A DNA stretch of 64,000 nt from Varroa destructor (GCF_002443255.2 NW_019211458.1:34094096-34158095), one strand, 5' to 3'. Numbered from the stretch's first letter, positions 34,382 to 47,399 are shown. Made by a program: numbers and translations. The notes: generated by a model not told the origin, from the letters alone.

Positions 34382-36778
34382 GTAAGGGGAGTCACATAAT
34401 TCACCCCCTAAAATACGCTGAGACACTGTATTTTACACCTGGGGGGATCTGAAAGCTATTAACTCTACTTGACATGTGCCTGATCTAATTAGAAACGTTT
34501 CCGATTTTTCCTAACAGAATCCGTTTCAAAGTGAAATATGTTAATGTATTAGCTTGGAGCAGATTCTAAATTCTAATGTATCGTCACGACAGATCGTGTG
34601 CCAGCTAAATTAGACAATATTATAAACATATGAAGCCTATCGTATAGATGAATTATTTTCAGGAACTTGCAGCTTATATGGTATGTGCCACCAATTACAG
34701 TTAGGCCTTAAACAAGGATTTTAGCAAAAAGAGACCTAAGACTCGATATGGAAAAGCAAATTCAACATTCTACTCGTAGTTGTACGGTAAATGTCGAAAA
34801 CGTGTTACCGCTCTAAGTACAAAAATCATCGTCAACATTCATGTGCCAAATTGTAGTTAGCATCATGGGAAATTCAGTTCTGGTGAAGCACAAAATTCAT
34901 CGCGAACCGATTTCATAGCCTCGTTTCCAGTTCCTCAGGAAGAGATTGTATATCTTGCAGACCGTATTTTAAAGTTAGGCCATTATCGCGCTTTAACATA
35001 TTTCTTTCTCGCTTGCATCTTAATCAATTAACACGAATTTTACATAACTCTTTGTTTATACTGTTGTATATTCGTATTGAAATCTGCCTTGTACCAGCCC
35101 TTGCTTATGAGATAAAGATCTTTACTTTGTCCAAGTGTCTAAGCATCCAGGATTCATTCAAAACTTGCTAAAGAAGCAGTCATAAATATAGCCATTTATA
35201 TTAGATGTGGCTGTTTTGTAAAAAACCAGTACAAGTATTTAAACTCGTTCCTGTCATGCAGGACGCTCAACGCAAAATTTACACTGCTTTGTTGGTCAAC
35301 ACCTTTTTCCGTCTTGAATTATCCAATACGCTGTACATTGCAAGCATCTTCTGCTACATGTCTTGCCTTCTCCAAAGCAAAAAATTGAGCTTGTTTAATT
35401 ATACTATGGCACCTATAACGGTATAAGTCACTCAGTTACGCCTCAGTCTACGTGTGTATAATTAGATCTCGGCCTGTCTGCTCTAGGTACACTCCTGTGT
35501 TATCCATGTATAGTTTACCTATCTAATTGTATGTCCTAAATGCGAGAACGGCCAGCGGTCACTCGAGTGCGTCGTAGCCAAATTTGCACTTTGCTCTCGT
35601 TCTATGACGACGAATCAGGACTGGATTTGGTTTTTTTCAAATTGTTTAAATCAATACTTACAAGGTTACCTTAAGTCCACTCGCTTTCCAGTTGTGCTGC
35701 CCAGAATTTTCCGTTATTTGAATAATGGCGTCGATAGATCTGCCAACGAGACCATAGAAATGCGCCATAGACAGCAGGACTAGAGAAGCACTGCATACCA
35801 TTCTCGTGAACGTCCTGCAAGGTAACAAAGACAATGATATCTTGGCCCACTCTGAACGTAGTGGCGATGAGTTAGGAAATTATCTACAATGCCTAAAGAA
35901 ATGGACGACAAGATTAATCGTCGGTATTTGCATTTGAAGGGCTGTTTACCATAAACGAAATGGATAATACTGTGGATCAAATAAAAGAATCATGGCTGTG
36001 CATTTGAGATGCGTAAAGGGGATACCGGCTTCAACGGCTGAGCCTGAGAATGCTTCTACTGCGATTGCGTGTACAGGTTGGGCCGATACAGTAGAAGGAA
36101 ATCAAGAGTAACAAATATCAGTAATACCTTAAAAAGGGTTTTAAAAGTTAAACTTTAGTAAGCTTTTAAGATACCTACATAAAACGATACTACTTCGATG
36201 TAATAGGCCTATTATATCATCAATTGTTTATCCTTTAAACCTTCACTTTCCCCTATCGAAACGCTTAGCTGCGAAAAATTTAAGTTGCTACAGGATTTAG
36301 GAGTAACGGTATCTTCGAAGCCAGGTGATTCTCGGCCATAACGAAGCATTAACAAGAGGTCTCCTGGGGCAAACCCGCCGCATAAGTAATTAAATTATCT
36401 AAATACAAGGACTGATACTAATGTGAGACTTTAAAACATTGCAGTATAAATATATAACTTGAAAAAATCGGTTTTGCGTGTTCTTGCAAAAATACTTACC
36501 TCTGCCATATATGATAGAACCAACGTAGCGCGTGCGTTTTAACCCCTTGTAAGCGCGGTCAACCTCTCAGGGCTAGATTAGAACGATTATTCTTACCGGC
36601 TGCTTTTGCCGAATTCTTACTGTAACCTAAGAACGGCCACGTCTCTACTTCAGAAGCCATGTGTAAGAAGACGCATAGGTTGCTACCTGATTTGGTTCCC
36701 ATAACATTGGAGCTGCTCTCCTTACTGCAGTAAACTGTAGAAGTGTAACTTGTTCCCTTTTCTTGTTGTTCATGTCAG

Positions 36779-36820
36779 GTCCATTTGCATCTGTACCGGA
36801 ATTTGTCGGGGGAAGTTTTG
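36779..36820 (+). CDS. Candidate short exon, perhaps of gene 2
   Basis: A very good acceptor (tcttgttgttcatgtcag) precedes 14 codons (PFASVPEFVGGSFG) and a donor (TTTTG|gtaact), phase 1 to phase 1 like the linker exons of gene 1. No domain is recognised. Confidence 0.35.
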
Positions 36821-39800
36821 GTAACTTCTCTTGTAGTCCATAGATAGAAGCAAAGTTGGAAAAACGTAAGCGAATCAAGGGCATCTGTGCCAAGGAACTC
36901 GAATCAGGTCAAATGGCGTTTCAGACCAATGGGTATCTGTTCGTTTCGCGAAAAACTTTAATATAAAATATAACCCTAACTAACTTTCTCGAATGTCAGT
37001 TGCGAGGTCTATCCATCAACATCTGCAATATTTTAGCAAGCAAATAGAATGCGAGGTTTCCAACTGAAGGAAATCTTGCGAATGTGGGAATTTACCTCCC
37101 AGTCATCATGGTTTGAGGCTGTAGGAAACCTATACATTTCAAGGTTTATGAGAAAAAAAGGAAGAACTAATAGGACTATATGCTCAACAACATGCTTTAT
37201 GGCTAGGTCCTTCATTAGGTGTAAAAAAGTAAAACTGCTATTGCATATCATTGGCATATGGGATTTAGTCTCACACTCATTCGGGTCAGTAATAAACCAT
37301 TGTTCCTTACCGATTGAAATATACATCCTAGTATTTATCCATAGGCCATAAACATGGCGCAAATACCTGTTATAGTGTTCCAGATGACGGATCCGCCGCA
37401 AAGCGGCAGGTGAAACGAGACAAATTGACATAGATCGCGCACTGAAAACACATTTTGGCCAATAAATACTTCGTGCTCCGACAAAAGCCAGTGAACTTGC
37501 GCTAGAACAATCAGCAGATTCTCATCTCTCCGGCATTAGGCTAAATGTTACAGCGAAAGGCCGGCTGCGTTAAGAAATACACGGTCATCAGTAAAGTAGG
37601 CTCGTCAAAGGGGAGCGACAAATACTCGGGTCAGACGCGATTTAACCAGGCTATATACAACACTGCTATAGAAAAAGCCAACTTAGTGACAAATGGTCCG
37701 TGATACTACACAACTCATTGATTTAGTTAATACCAGATCGTGAATATCGGCTAAAATCAGGCCGCACTTTTGTAGCACAATGTCATGAACATGTCTGTAT
37801 AGCAGAAAAACGTCGCATTATGAATGGAGTTAAGCTAAGTTAGCGTGTAAGTAATACGTGTAGATCGACATTTTTTGGAGGGCACATACTGTTGTCGTGC
37901 AATGAAAAAACGTGCGGTACAGCTTGGCTACAGATCAACGCATTGATAACAACTGGGCATTAACTATGGAGAGATATCCAGGATGCCAGTAGTTACAATT
38001 CGCTGCGAACATTATACCATATATAACCATTTTGACAGAAGTAGATTTTAGCCGCAAAACAAGCACGGTATGAGATTTTTCTAGTGTTAAAATCACTTGC
38101 CATGTAATAAAGTCTACTTTCGATACTGCAGCTACCTCTGTACAAACACATTTAAAGACAGAAAAACACACGATGCGCCATTGTCATGAAACAGAACCCT
38201 AAAATGAAACGAAGTAGATCGCTTGCGCGAACTAGACGAGCGATAAATAACACGGAACGTGTATTTTGACTAATCGAGCACGTACATAGAACAAAAACAC
38301 CATACAAAACTAAACGCAGCCAATCACATTGCTAAACAGCATGAGGCATCACAATTAACTCCTGATTACTCGATAAGACGTTTTAACTTTCTAGTCACTG
38401 TCGACGTTTATAAGGCCATTTGTAAGAAGTTAGCCTGGCAGCGTACGGTACGCCAAGCATGGCACTCTAGCTAAAAAGGACTCAAGGTTTAGTAACTCAC
38501 TTCATAGTGATTATTTTCTATAAGCACACATATTGCGTCCAGTTATTGTGCTATATACGAACCTATATACGAATAGTTAATGCTAGACACACGTTCTATT
38601 GACAAGGTCGCCGCATCACGAACTATTTTATTGTTATGTACGTATTTACGTTAAGGCAAACCGGTCCTATTATTGTAATCGCACCTTTGCTACGCTAGCC
38701 GTTTTTCAAATCAAACTTCACCTTCCCCCGTTTTCCCATTTACGACACCGGAAGTCTTTTTATTTTCATTCAAAAGATTCTTATTATCATTTTTTAAATT
38801 ATTTTTTTACGGTACGACTTGCGTATGTCTGCCCATGGCGATATTATTCCAGCAACTATTGAACTTCGAATTCTGGCCATTGTTTTTAAGCTTCCTTTAA
38901 ATAGTTTTTCGGCATTTACGAGTTCTGCTATATAATGCGGGGCAGCATCGAAATCGAAATATAAGCTTCTATTTTTATCTTAGCTTAGGCACATTCAAAG
39001 CTAAACGAGACTGCCGTCTAACTAACCATTGCTATTAGCGTAATAACGTAAGTATAATAATAACTAGTCACGTGTTATTTACAAGGAAACACAAAAAGCT
39101 GAAGTTGTCAGGCTGCCTGCCTGCCTGACTGACTCTTCGGCAGTTGCTGCCATCGCCGCTTTGACGCTGGTCGCAGCGCTGCTGTTGCTAGTCCCACTAC
39201 TAATGGTAGGAGCACAACGGTCACAGTAGTTGTGGCCGTTGTCGTTAGGAGGGGGTCAAGTTCGACATTTCATCGCACCTCTCACCTCTGTTTATACTCA
39301 CTATAACCCCCAGATTTGTGTGATTCTTTCTGCCATCAGGGCTGCCCGTCGTTGCTGCCATTGTTGTGCTGGCTACCTTAGCCATTCTCTAAGCGATCGT
39401 TGTAATGCCCCTACCGCCCCCTCTCGCTCCCACGATGACAACAACAGCAACAGCGCCAGAATCAGAATTAGCAATAACGTCTGCTGTTGCACGTTACGCG
39501 TAACGGGACCCGGCGATTGCTGTGCCCTCCTTGGATAGGCGGACAACAGCGCCAGATAGCTTTAATGGTTAAGATTGTGGGGGGACCATATATACGAGGT
39601 GTTGCTTAATATGACAGAGGCGGTGGAGCCAATGTGGATAAACAGAACAAGCTTTGCACCATATTACGACTACATCCCTGGTGCGTGGACGAACTGTGAT
39701 GAAGAAGTTACTTCTCTAGGCGACCTTCGTCGAAAACTCGACAGTAGGAATAGGCTATTCCTACTATAGGCTATACACTCTACGAGATAGCAGTGATCGT

Positions 39801-42477
39801 CTCGCAAAACGGATATTTACTTTGTCGAAAAGTTCCAGCAATTGACGGCAATTGCCGTGTGAATAAAGTACGATAGAAATATGAACGTCTAAAGTACTGG
39901 ATTACTGAATTTTTTCGTGCTTTAATTGGTAAGTTTTTGTAGGCATTGGCATGCTTATAGGTACAATATATGTTCAACAGGTGACAACCATAATTGTGAA
40001 TTCCATAGAAAAGCGTTAAGTTCATTATAGTCACGTGATTTTTGTGTGTCTATTGAGTTCAGTACCGCGAGCTCGTATAATTGTTAAAAATGTTTTTGCC
40101 ATTTTTCGAAATTTATACAGTTCCATGTGTCTCTTTACTCTCCAGGCACAGCTGGCCAGTGTTGGTCTTAGTCATCCCCATAAGGGTAATCATAGTCTAG
40201 TTTTGGCCAGGCGAATTTAAGCTAAACTTTGGAGTAAACAACGGTAACCAGAAAAGCAGCCGTTCAGTTTACTAATTAGTCTAAGAAAGAAAATAAAACA
40301 TATCTTCGTAAAATAGAGATTTGTTCCAATTATACAACTGCGGCGCCCTAATTTAGGCATCAGGCATCTAGCCTACTCTTGTTTCATTGAATAGTATAAC
40401 TGGCGTATAGCCCCTTCTCCTGGAAGGCCTATTAGGTTTTTTTTCACAGCCTATTGTTAAAGGACTTTATCCTGCGCATTTTGAGTGCCTGCTAAATTCG
40501 CTCAATAAAACGTAAATAATTAGCTTTTGCCGGTAAAATTATCAAGTGACATTCACCATTTTACTTTTCTTTTTCAATGAGAAAGTTGACTGATCTTTTA
40601 ATCCAGTTTCTAGCTTTTTTTTTTACCGTGGCTTGCTAACGATTACTATCTTTCCATACAGCCATCTCAGATCTGCAACTGTTACTTACAACTTAAAAAC
40701 TCCTAACGATACCTTCGGCTGAGTGCACAAAGCGATGTGATTAAATTGAATAACAAAGGAATCGAGAAAAAAATGTTTGACAAGTTTACTTGTTACGGCT
40801 TCAAGGCGTAACTTAGATGACAAACTTTCGGTTTGAAGCGCAGCCGACATCCAATCCACAGATTATCTACTCATGAATCATTTCTCTAATTGTGCTTTCT
40901 ACAATATACATTCTTAGCCATGACCGATAAGCAAATTTTGAGTTTGTTTAGTATAGGTTATCGTATGCCATGATTGGATTTTCATCTTCCAATTCCATCT
41001 TTTTTGTCGCAAGTTGACACAGGTCCGAAGTAAAGAAAAATGTTATTTTTAAGAACTTTTATGGCGGACTTCAGAAGTCACTCACTGCCAGATTGCAGTG
41101 CGATTGCCGGGCTGTTCAAAATTTCCTAGCTAATCGTAGTACTTTCGGTGAATGCACACGGTCTAGCTTTAATCATTGTACTTCTTAGGCTAAATCTGGA
41201 TGATTCGGGGTCCGGATCACCATGTAGTTTGGATAAACTACACTCGAATGGCAGTTTTCATAAGGAAATTTACATCGGATCATTTGTGTCTGTCCTTGTT
41301 GTCTGACCCCCGCTAGTGTTCACCGCTATAGTAGTTAATTAGCCTTATATAGACGGGAATGCTTCTGGGTTTCAGGATTTCATTGTACGTTTGCTGGGTC
41401 AGTTACTCGGAGTTGAGGAAACAATCTTACTAGCATTTGTGTAATGATAAAATTACGTTTGTGTGTAGGCGATGCGTCTAGCAGCTATTTCAAGACGCTT
41501 GAAACGCTGCTACTAGTAAATATTGTTATTTCATTCATTTATAACGATCATCTGTACATAACCGTATTGAACAAACAATATGACCTCATTAATTTTAGTC
41601 GTAAAAACACATTTGAAATGTGATTAACACGCAGGAGAACAAATCCTTTTAATAAAATCGTATGCAATTGTGTAACCTAACCTTTTGACAGCAGAAGTTG
41701 GTACGTTTGTGATGCGTAAAGATTTTCTGATACATTCTGTATAATCGGTATATGAAAGTTGAAGTGCTGTCGCTCAGGTTAACGCGTATTGAAAATTTAA
41801 CGTTAATTGGCCTTCAATCAACAAATTGGTACCAACGGAGAACATTGCGAGACTTCCAGGATACGAATAATGTATCCTCAACACTCCTACAAATGATCCT
41901 TGCACAGTATGAGGAATACGATTAATGTTATATGTCAATCAATTTTAAACGTTACTTGTTTTTATTTACGTTTCGACCAAAGTTCAGTTCCCGGTCTTCT
42001 GAAGGTATATGGCTTCCGAGTTACTTTAGCTTGTCATGTACCCCTTTGACTGCAGAGTGTTAAAAAAAAACACCCTATGTCTACCAGTTTCTACCAGCTT
42101 TTGAATAATGCTGATTATAAATTTAACCTCAGCCATAAATAGTAGGCGCACTAACACTATCATAATGTTAACACATAGCATAGATCAGCAAGCATACGTA
42201 GAAAGACCCGTGCGTCGTGCTAACGACCCATATTCAGTAGAAACATGACAAATCGTAATAACGCCTCAATACATCGTACGACCATCTGTAACCATCGTGG
42301 CTTCTTCGTTTTGTATAAAAAAGTAATAACAGTAAGTAACTAGTGCCACACGATCGTGTTAATAGAACCTTTAATATATATAAAAACTGATATTACTCTA
42401 ACTATATTCCTATTTAATATATGTTCGATATATGTTGTTATTTAATAACTGTTAGGTGTTAGCGAGACCACTCACAG

Positions 42478-42524
42478 GTGGCCGTAGTTGCTTGTGGTAG
42501 GGGCGATGAGACGGAACTTATAAG
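42478..42524 (+). CDS. Gene 2 exon: propeptide Cys
   Basis: The acceptor (gaccactcacag) opens VAVVACGRGDETELI and ends in phase 2 at ATAAG|gttttt, a modest donor. Joining to 42844 gives Arg followed by LNRESLYEAN, which occupies the place of the activation sequence. The RIVGG motif is absent, as in gene 1. Confidence 0.55.
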
Positions 42525-42843
42525 GTTTTTGATTATCTACTCACACTTTGCAATTATAAAATACTTCTTTTTATTCATTTATGAATTTGCTTCAGAACGC
42601 CATATGACGGAATCACTGTTTTGTTCCCCCTGGTCTTTGCAAAGAATCACACGGATGCCGCTGTGGACACTGCCAATGATAATCGTGCCTGTATGTTTAG
42701 GAGGTCTTGATACGAAATGTTTAATAAAAATACCTATCTTCACCTTTAGTCTTACATTAAAGGAAGTCCACATTGAGCATCACTACGTATCTAGGAAAAA
42801 TTATTGGCGAAAATATTTGGGTCGTCCGCCTTTTCTGTTTCAG

Positions 42844-43043
42844 GCTGAATCGGGAAAGCCTTTACGAAGCTAACTAGCCGGAATACCCGTTTACTGCTTC
42901 AGTTCTCGAATTTAAGCTCGAGTCCGGGTCTCTTTACGCCGCTGTCCTTATTTCTAGGGAAAACCTAATCATGGCTGCTCATTGTTTCAACTATAGGCCC
43001 GTGTGTGAGAACTATACCAGTGATCCGTCATTTAATATCGGCG
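42844..43043 (+). CDS. Gene 2 exon: catalytic His, with in-frame TAG
   Basis: The strong acceptor (ccttttctgtttcag) leads into LNRESLYEAN, then TAG at 42875-42877, then PEYPFTASVLEFKLES and VLISRENLIMAAHCF. The residues on both sides of the TAG align with the normal start of an S1 domain (GEYPW), which suggests a nonsense mutation in a genuine exon. A weak acceptor ending exactly at that TAG would avoid it. The exon ends in phase 1 (GGCG|gtaatc). Confidence 0.75.
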
Positions 43044-43209
43044 GTAATCAACTCGTTGTCTGGTCTTGCTAAATCCACCTAGAAACTTTAAATAATTTTC
43101 AAGTAACAATTTTTCAATAAGAGCCAATCTGCTTTTGATTATGGAATAGGTGATTTTGATATAAGTATATTGATTTTAGGAACACGGTGATGCACAACAA
43201 CCTGCGCAG

Positions 43210-43301
43210 GTTTTGAGTTAGATATCGAGCGTGTCAATTGCGAAGGCCAGGTTCCCGACGATATTGTTGTAGTAACGTTACGCTATGATAACATTATTTC
43301 A
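43210..43301 (+). CDS. Gene 2 exon: catalytic Asp
   Basis: It encodes NCEGQVPDDIVVVTLRYDN, containing the conserved Asp of the DIAL-type motif. Phase 1 in (acctgcgcag) and phase 0 out (TTTCA|gtatgt), consistent with both neighbours. Confidence 0.75.
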
Positions 43302-43724
43302 GTATGTATGTATGCCTCAGACGGAGGATCTATTCGACCAGCGGCTGTATGCATAACGAGCACATGAAGGTTTTTGTTTTTATTATTAGTTTAAATGTGC
43401 TAAACAGCACTCGACCTGTGCAATCTTCTTGCCAATAAGAGATGCTCTTCTTTCAGTGTGTAAATTTACTACTTCTTGACAGTTCGAGACATAAGATCTG
43501 TTGCTATAAATTTCATAGTGCGATAATAACAATGGTTATTTAGTCTATTATCGTTATTATTTACGCCGTTGAGAATCGTAGGTGTCATCTGCCTACATAT
43601 ATTTCCATACGTATCTACACGCTTGTCGATGGTGTTTTTGAATGTAATTTCATCTCCAACGTACTCTAAAAATGATTCAAGTGAGTAAAAGGGCGATTTC
43701 ATGTTTGTTGTCCGGGGTTTCCAG

Positions 43725-44024
43725 GTGTCAACATGTCTCGACAACTACTTGTTGAATGTTCAGGATCTAGCGAGCATTATTAGAATACCATTTCGGGGGG
43801 TACAAGACACGAACGTATGTGCACGACAAAGCGGCAGCACGGCGTTCGATGGATCACCTATAGTTTTTAGCGATATGATTGTGATAACTGGCTCGTTCTT
43901 GTCTCTTTTTCTTGAGATGTTCAAATTATTAAAAACGTTTTTGTTGCGTTTAGAAACCTATGAGAGTGATAACGTTGTGTTGAAGTTAATCTCCAAAAAG
44001 GCGATATCTTTCGATGTTTTCTAA
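43725..44024 (+). CDS. Gene 2 exon: degraded Ser region
   Basis: The acceptor (ggggtttccag) opens in phase 0. The translation reads NVCARQSGSTAFDGSPIVFS, aligning with the CAG...DSCQGDSGGPLV region but without the Ser and the DSC cysteine. After VITGSFL the open frame runs on in AT-rich hydrophobic sequence that no longer resembles the family. The end at 44024 is therefore the frame's stop, probably not the true exon end. Confidence 0.6.
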   Translation: MSTCLDNYLLNVQDLASIIRIPFRGVQDTNVCARQSGSTAFDGSPIVFSDMIVITGSFLSLFLEMFKLLKTFLLRLETYESDNVVLKLISKKAISFDVF

Positions 44025-44227
44025 TTCATGTGGAAACATTGTTTCAACTACATGAACTTAACCGCCGGCGTAACAAAGTCCTTGGTGTTGTCATCAGTAT
44101 TACCTCTTACCTTCGATGGATACGAGATCACGAATGCTTCCTACCAGCTCGTTTGACCTATGACATACAGTCCTGTTACTGTACTTTAATAAAGTTACCC
44201 GCTATTCTAACTTCTCGTCACCACTAA

Positions 44228-44437
44228 GTTATTTCAGCCCAGTGTATAAAAGATAGAATAATTGTTTACGATGTACGTTGACACAGTACGTAGCCAATAA
44301 AGGCGGAGACAATATTTTAGCATTCATTTTCTATTTAAGACTGCTAACTAATTGTTCATTTCTGTCTCGTTAAATTTCAAAAGAAACACTCATTTCAATA
44401 TTTTAGGGTAAGGTAACTGTGTAGCTCTTCTCTGTGC

Positions 44438-44469
<32 letters not shown>

Positions 44470-45359
44470 TCGAACCCATAAAAAAAAGCCATTTTTACTG
44501 TAACTTTGCTATGCTAGATTGTTCGTACAACGTTTGTTCCCACACACGGACTGATACTGAAGGAGTCAGGAGGCAGGACACGAAAAAAAGTTCCTAAAGT
44601 TTAGATAACTGATATATCCGGGAGCTACTGCGGCATTTGTCATAGTCTGCGTGGGATGAACCAGGCGAAGAAAGCTTTCCCCAATCTGCCGGACGGTTGT
44701 CAACGAAGGGAAAATATTCGTTGTTGTATTGTTCAATGGGTGCATCTAAAGGTTGGCTTTTACCAATTATCCAAGTTCAATCGAAGACCGACATCCCAAT
44801 GGCTAAGCGTCTGCTCCGTTGTCTCTCTGTGTATCTGTCCCAACGAGACATGTCTTTCATTGTGCTACTTTGTCGGTCAGCTTTACTGATGTCTCGTAGC
44901 GCTTATTTGGTTATCCAGCTGCATCCAGGACATCCTGTTTGCCATTCACGTCTTAGACGACCTAGGCACCGCTGGTGCTGCTGAAGCGCCAGACATTAGA
45001 CCAAGCTGATCGTGATGAGTAGGACAGAAAAGGATAGGGGCCGATAAGAGATGCGTAAGGGGGTCAGTAATCAATCGTTATCCAATGTCGAATCTCAGAT
45101 GACCTCTCACATCTCATGCGACAACGTTCTACACTTGTCACTTTATGTTACCGCTGTGAACTATGCAATGAACATATGTCATATACACTTACAAATTAAT
45201 TTACGTTCGACGTCCAAAAAGAAGTCCTGTTGCTTACAATAATTCAATCCTTCAAACTTTTAACGACAAGCCCTCACAGCTCATCCCTATTCACTGGGCA
45301 TAGCAGGAATTGATCATAAAAGAAACACTGAACATAGTATTTATATTTCTCTATTTCAG
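44228..45359. other. Intergenic, with (AT)n tract
   Basis: It contains the (AT)n run at 44439-44470. Overlapping ORFs at 44656-44984 in two frames have no domain or splice support. Confidence 0.45.
44439..44470. repeat. (AT)n microsatellite
   Basis: A nearly pure AT run with one AC interruption. Confidence 0.95.
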
Positions 45360-45404
45360 GGTGTCCGCATCCAACTTAATCGTAGCTGGCGGCTTCTCAC
45401 CTAA
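45360..45404 (+). CDS. Candidate exon of a third protease-like copy
   Basis: A strong acceptor (atttctctatttcag) and donor (CTAA|gtaaga) bound 45 bp. In the frame with one leading base it reads VSASNLIVAGGFSP, like the strand after the catalytic His in S1 proteases. Its entry phase matches the homologous intron of gene 1. It is too short to be sure, and a second frame is open nearly to the donor. Confidence 0.3.
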   Translation, partial: GVRIQLNRSWRLLT

Positions 45405-47399
45405 GTAAGAGAGGTGGGCCACGTACAGGCTTTGGGGTTGGACTCTTCTTGAAATAGCTACACAGAGGGCTCAAGGGTGTCAGGTTGCCGATACTCTTGT
45501 TCACCCCCTAGAGTGGCGTCTTTAGTAGTCTGGCCTTTTCCACCACCCCACCAGACGAATTCGAAACGGAACGAAGGACAGCCGGGAGGACAACGTGCGG
45601 ATGGGCGAAGTACAGCGTTGCTCGAGCTGGAGGGTGGTAGCATCTGTCTGCAGTATACGTCCCCATCTGCAGATTACCGCTTCCTACTGCTCTGATAGCC
45701 GGCTTCTTGTCTTTGTCCTATTTGGATGTCTAGAGCCACGGCCATTCGACATGAGCCCTTAGATGTATAGACGCGTTGGCAAAACGAAAATGTAAGCGTT
45801 GTCTACTTGTTTTTAGCTACTCCTAGCGGATCCTTTACCCTGCTATCTTTTGTAGCCTCTTTTGAGCGAAATAAATGCGCGCCGAATCCTCGGACTATTT
45901 GAAGGCTCGACACAAGAAGTAAAGAACTGTAGCCTGCCTGCTTGTCAGAACGTTCTTCAGATGCGGGATCTGTAGTTCTTTTCGTCTTTAGTATATCCTT
46001 ACCTAGCAGTTAACGTTGAAATGTACCGCTACATACAAATGGTCTAGGCTTACCAGTTTACCTAATTCTGCGCACACCGTTAATATGACTAGGCAGTGGC
46101 TATAGGTTAAACAAACAGCGTATTTATATCTTTACAACTACTCCAAGGGAGTTAATTTATCATATTTACGCTTGAAACTAAGTTACGTATCGGCTTTGTA
46201 TGTATGTATGATTTGGCGTGACTGAAACCTATCCTCATTTAGAAATAATAATAAGAAATGCCTAATTCGTCAGCACATGTTACTATACCTGATTTCTGTC
46301 AGGCAATGGCTTGAAGCTTTGTTAAAACATGGACTTCATCAAACGGTGCTAATTCCCCTAGAGAACTATCGTGGAAGTAATAATGCGAATATTCCGGTCT
46401 GCAGTAAATGTTTCCTTTTTCGCTTTGTAATTACAAGTGTGAAACCACCACCAAAGGGAGCGTGATGTTTACGTAACATCTTTTACTATTTGTGGTGTCT
46501 TATAGGCAAAGCTTGGGGCGTAGATAATGACTCCCTGAAGATTGGCTGAAGAAAGTGGTCTTGTTAGAGTTAATACTTCTATCAGTAGAAAAAGGCCGGC
46601 GTCGATTCCAACCTGGCAAAATCTACACAGTGCTTGGGTATGCGTCGGTGAATAGACGCCAGACCAGATTGCTTAACCAAATCGGGCAGATTTCACGCGA
46701 GACGCAAAGGTGTAAGCCGCTCGGACAATGAAGGCTAATGAGGCTGAATTATATAGAAGTACACTTTTAGATGTTACCATAGATGCTACGGTTGCTGTAG
46801 AACGAACTACGCGAATACTACTATTCAACCAGGAAGAAAAGTCCTCGTGGCAAATATTTTGCTAGACTCATACATGAACGCCCGTAGTCGAAAAACAACC
46901 TGGCAGTAGCAATTAACTCGTGTGATGCGTACAAATTGATGTATGAGTAAGTCTAGTTTACTACATTTATTGTATAGTTCGACCATTTTCGGGGGCATTA
47001 CAGCGGGGAATTGTGCCCCATAAGTGATTCGTTGAATGGGCAATTTAATTAAGTCACGTTTCCACCATGGAGCATTTCCGCCAGATATCTAATACGAGAG
47101 ATATAATCATGCTTGGTCAGTCAACCATTTGGACTTGTGCCTGCTCGAATCGAGGCCGAAGTAACATTTGATATTAAAACCCTTTAAAAAGAGCACTGAA
47201 TTATGGCCTACACCATTCTGACAAAACTTCGATCAAAGCGAAACGTTTAAAACAATGATCTCATGTCATTTGCGACGTTGTTGATTTGACTTAATCCGCT
47301 TCGGCTTACGAAGGTATCGTTAACAAGGACATCGTTCCTCTTATTCAAAATGATCAATAGCGACGACTAGTCTGTGTTCATTGTTTGTTTTATATGACC
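45405..47399. other. Mostly non-coding; weak protease-like trace
   Basis: An open frame at 46277-46465 (+) follows an acceptor-like site and reads LHQTVLIPLENYRGSNNA, which is faintly similar to the segment before the C-terminal cysteines of S1 domains. Nothing else is recognisable. A GC-richer patch at 45480-45700 has both strands open. Confidence 0.3.

Larger units (their letters stand above)
33985..42477. other. Long stretch with few exon candidates
   Basis: Apart from the exon candidates at 34254-34381 and 36779-36820 I see no supported coding sequence. A GC-richer island at about 39100-39570 has open frames without domain similarity and may be leader sequence. ORFs on both strands at 37033-37431 compete with each other and are probably chance. 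If the exon candidates belong to gene 2, most of this stretch is intron. Confidence 0.35.
42478..44227 (+). pseudogene. Gene 2: degenerate serine protease homolog
   Basis: Proposed exons are 42478-42524, 42844-43043, 43210-43301 and 43725 onward, with a C-terminal segment in a different frame at about 44054-44130. The product keeps the propeptide Cys (ACGRG), the catalytic His (MAAHCF) and Asp (PDDIVVV). It lacks the His-loop partner Cys (LYAAV where CGG is usual). The GDSGGP motif reads AFDGSPIV, so the catalytic Ser is gone. The DSC cysteine is missing, as is most of the CLP-to-GWG segment. An in-frame TAG (42875-42877) lies in the second exon if the strong acceptor is used. SYLRWIRDH, the usual C-terminal helix, is in another frame. 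The most economical reading is a pseudogene. A short rescue intron or an alternative acceptor at 42877 could still allow expression as a non-catalytic homolog. Confidence 0.75.

Noticed and set aside
37033..37431. A 132-residue minus-strand ORF with a hydrophobic stretch.
   Set aside because: The plus strand is open over the same interval, and neither translation has a motif, good start or splice site.
46501..46550. An acceptor followed by KAWGVDNDSLKIG as a possible GWG segment of a protease.
   Set aside because: It lies downstream of the segment it should precede, has no donor and meets a stop after 14 codons.
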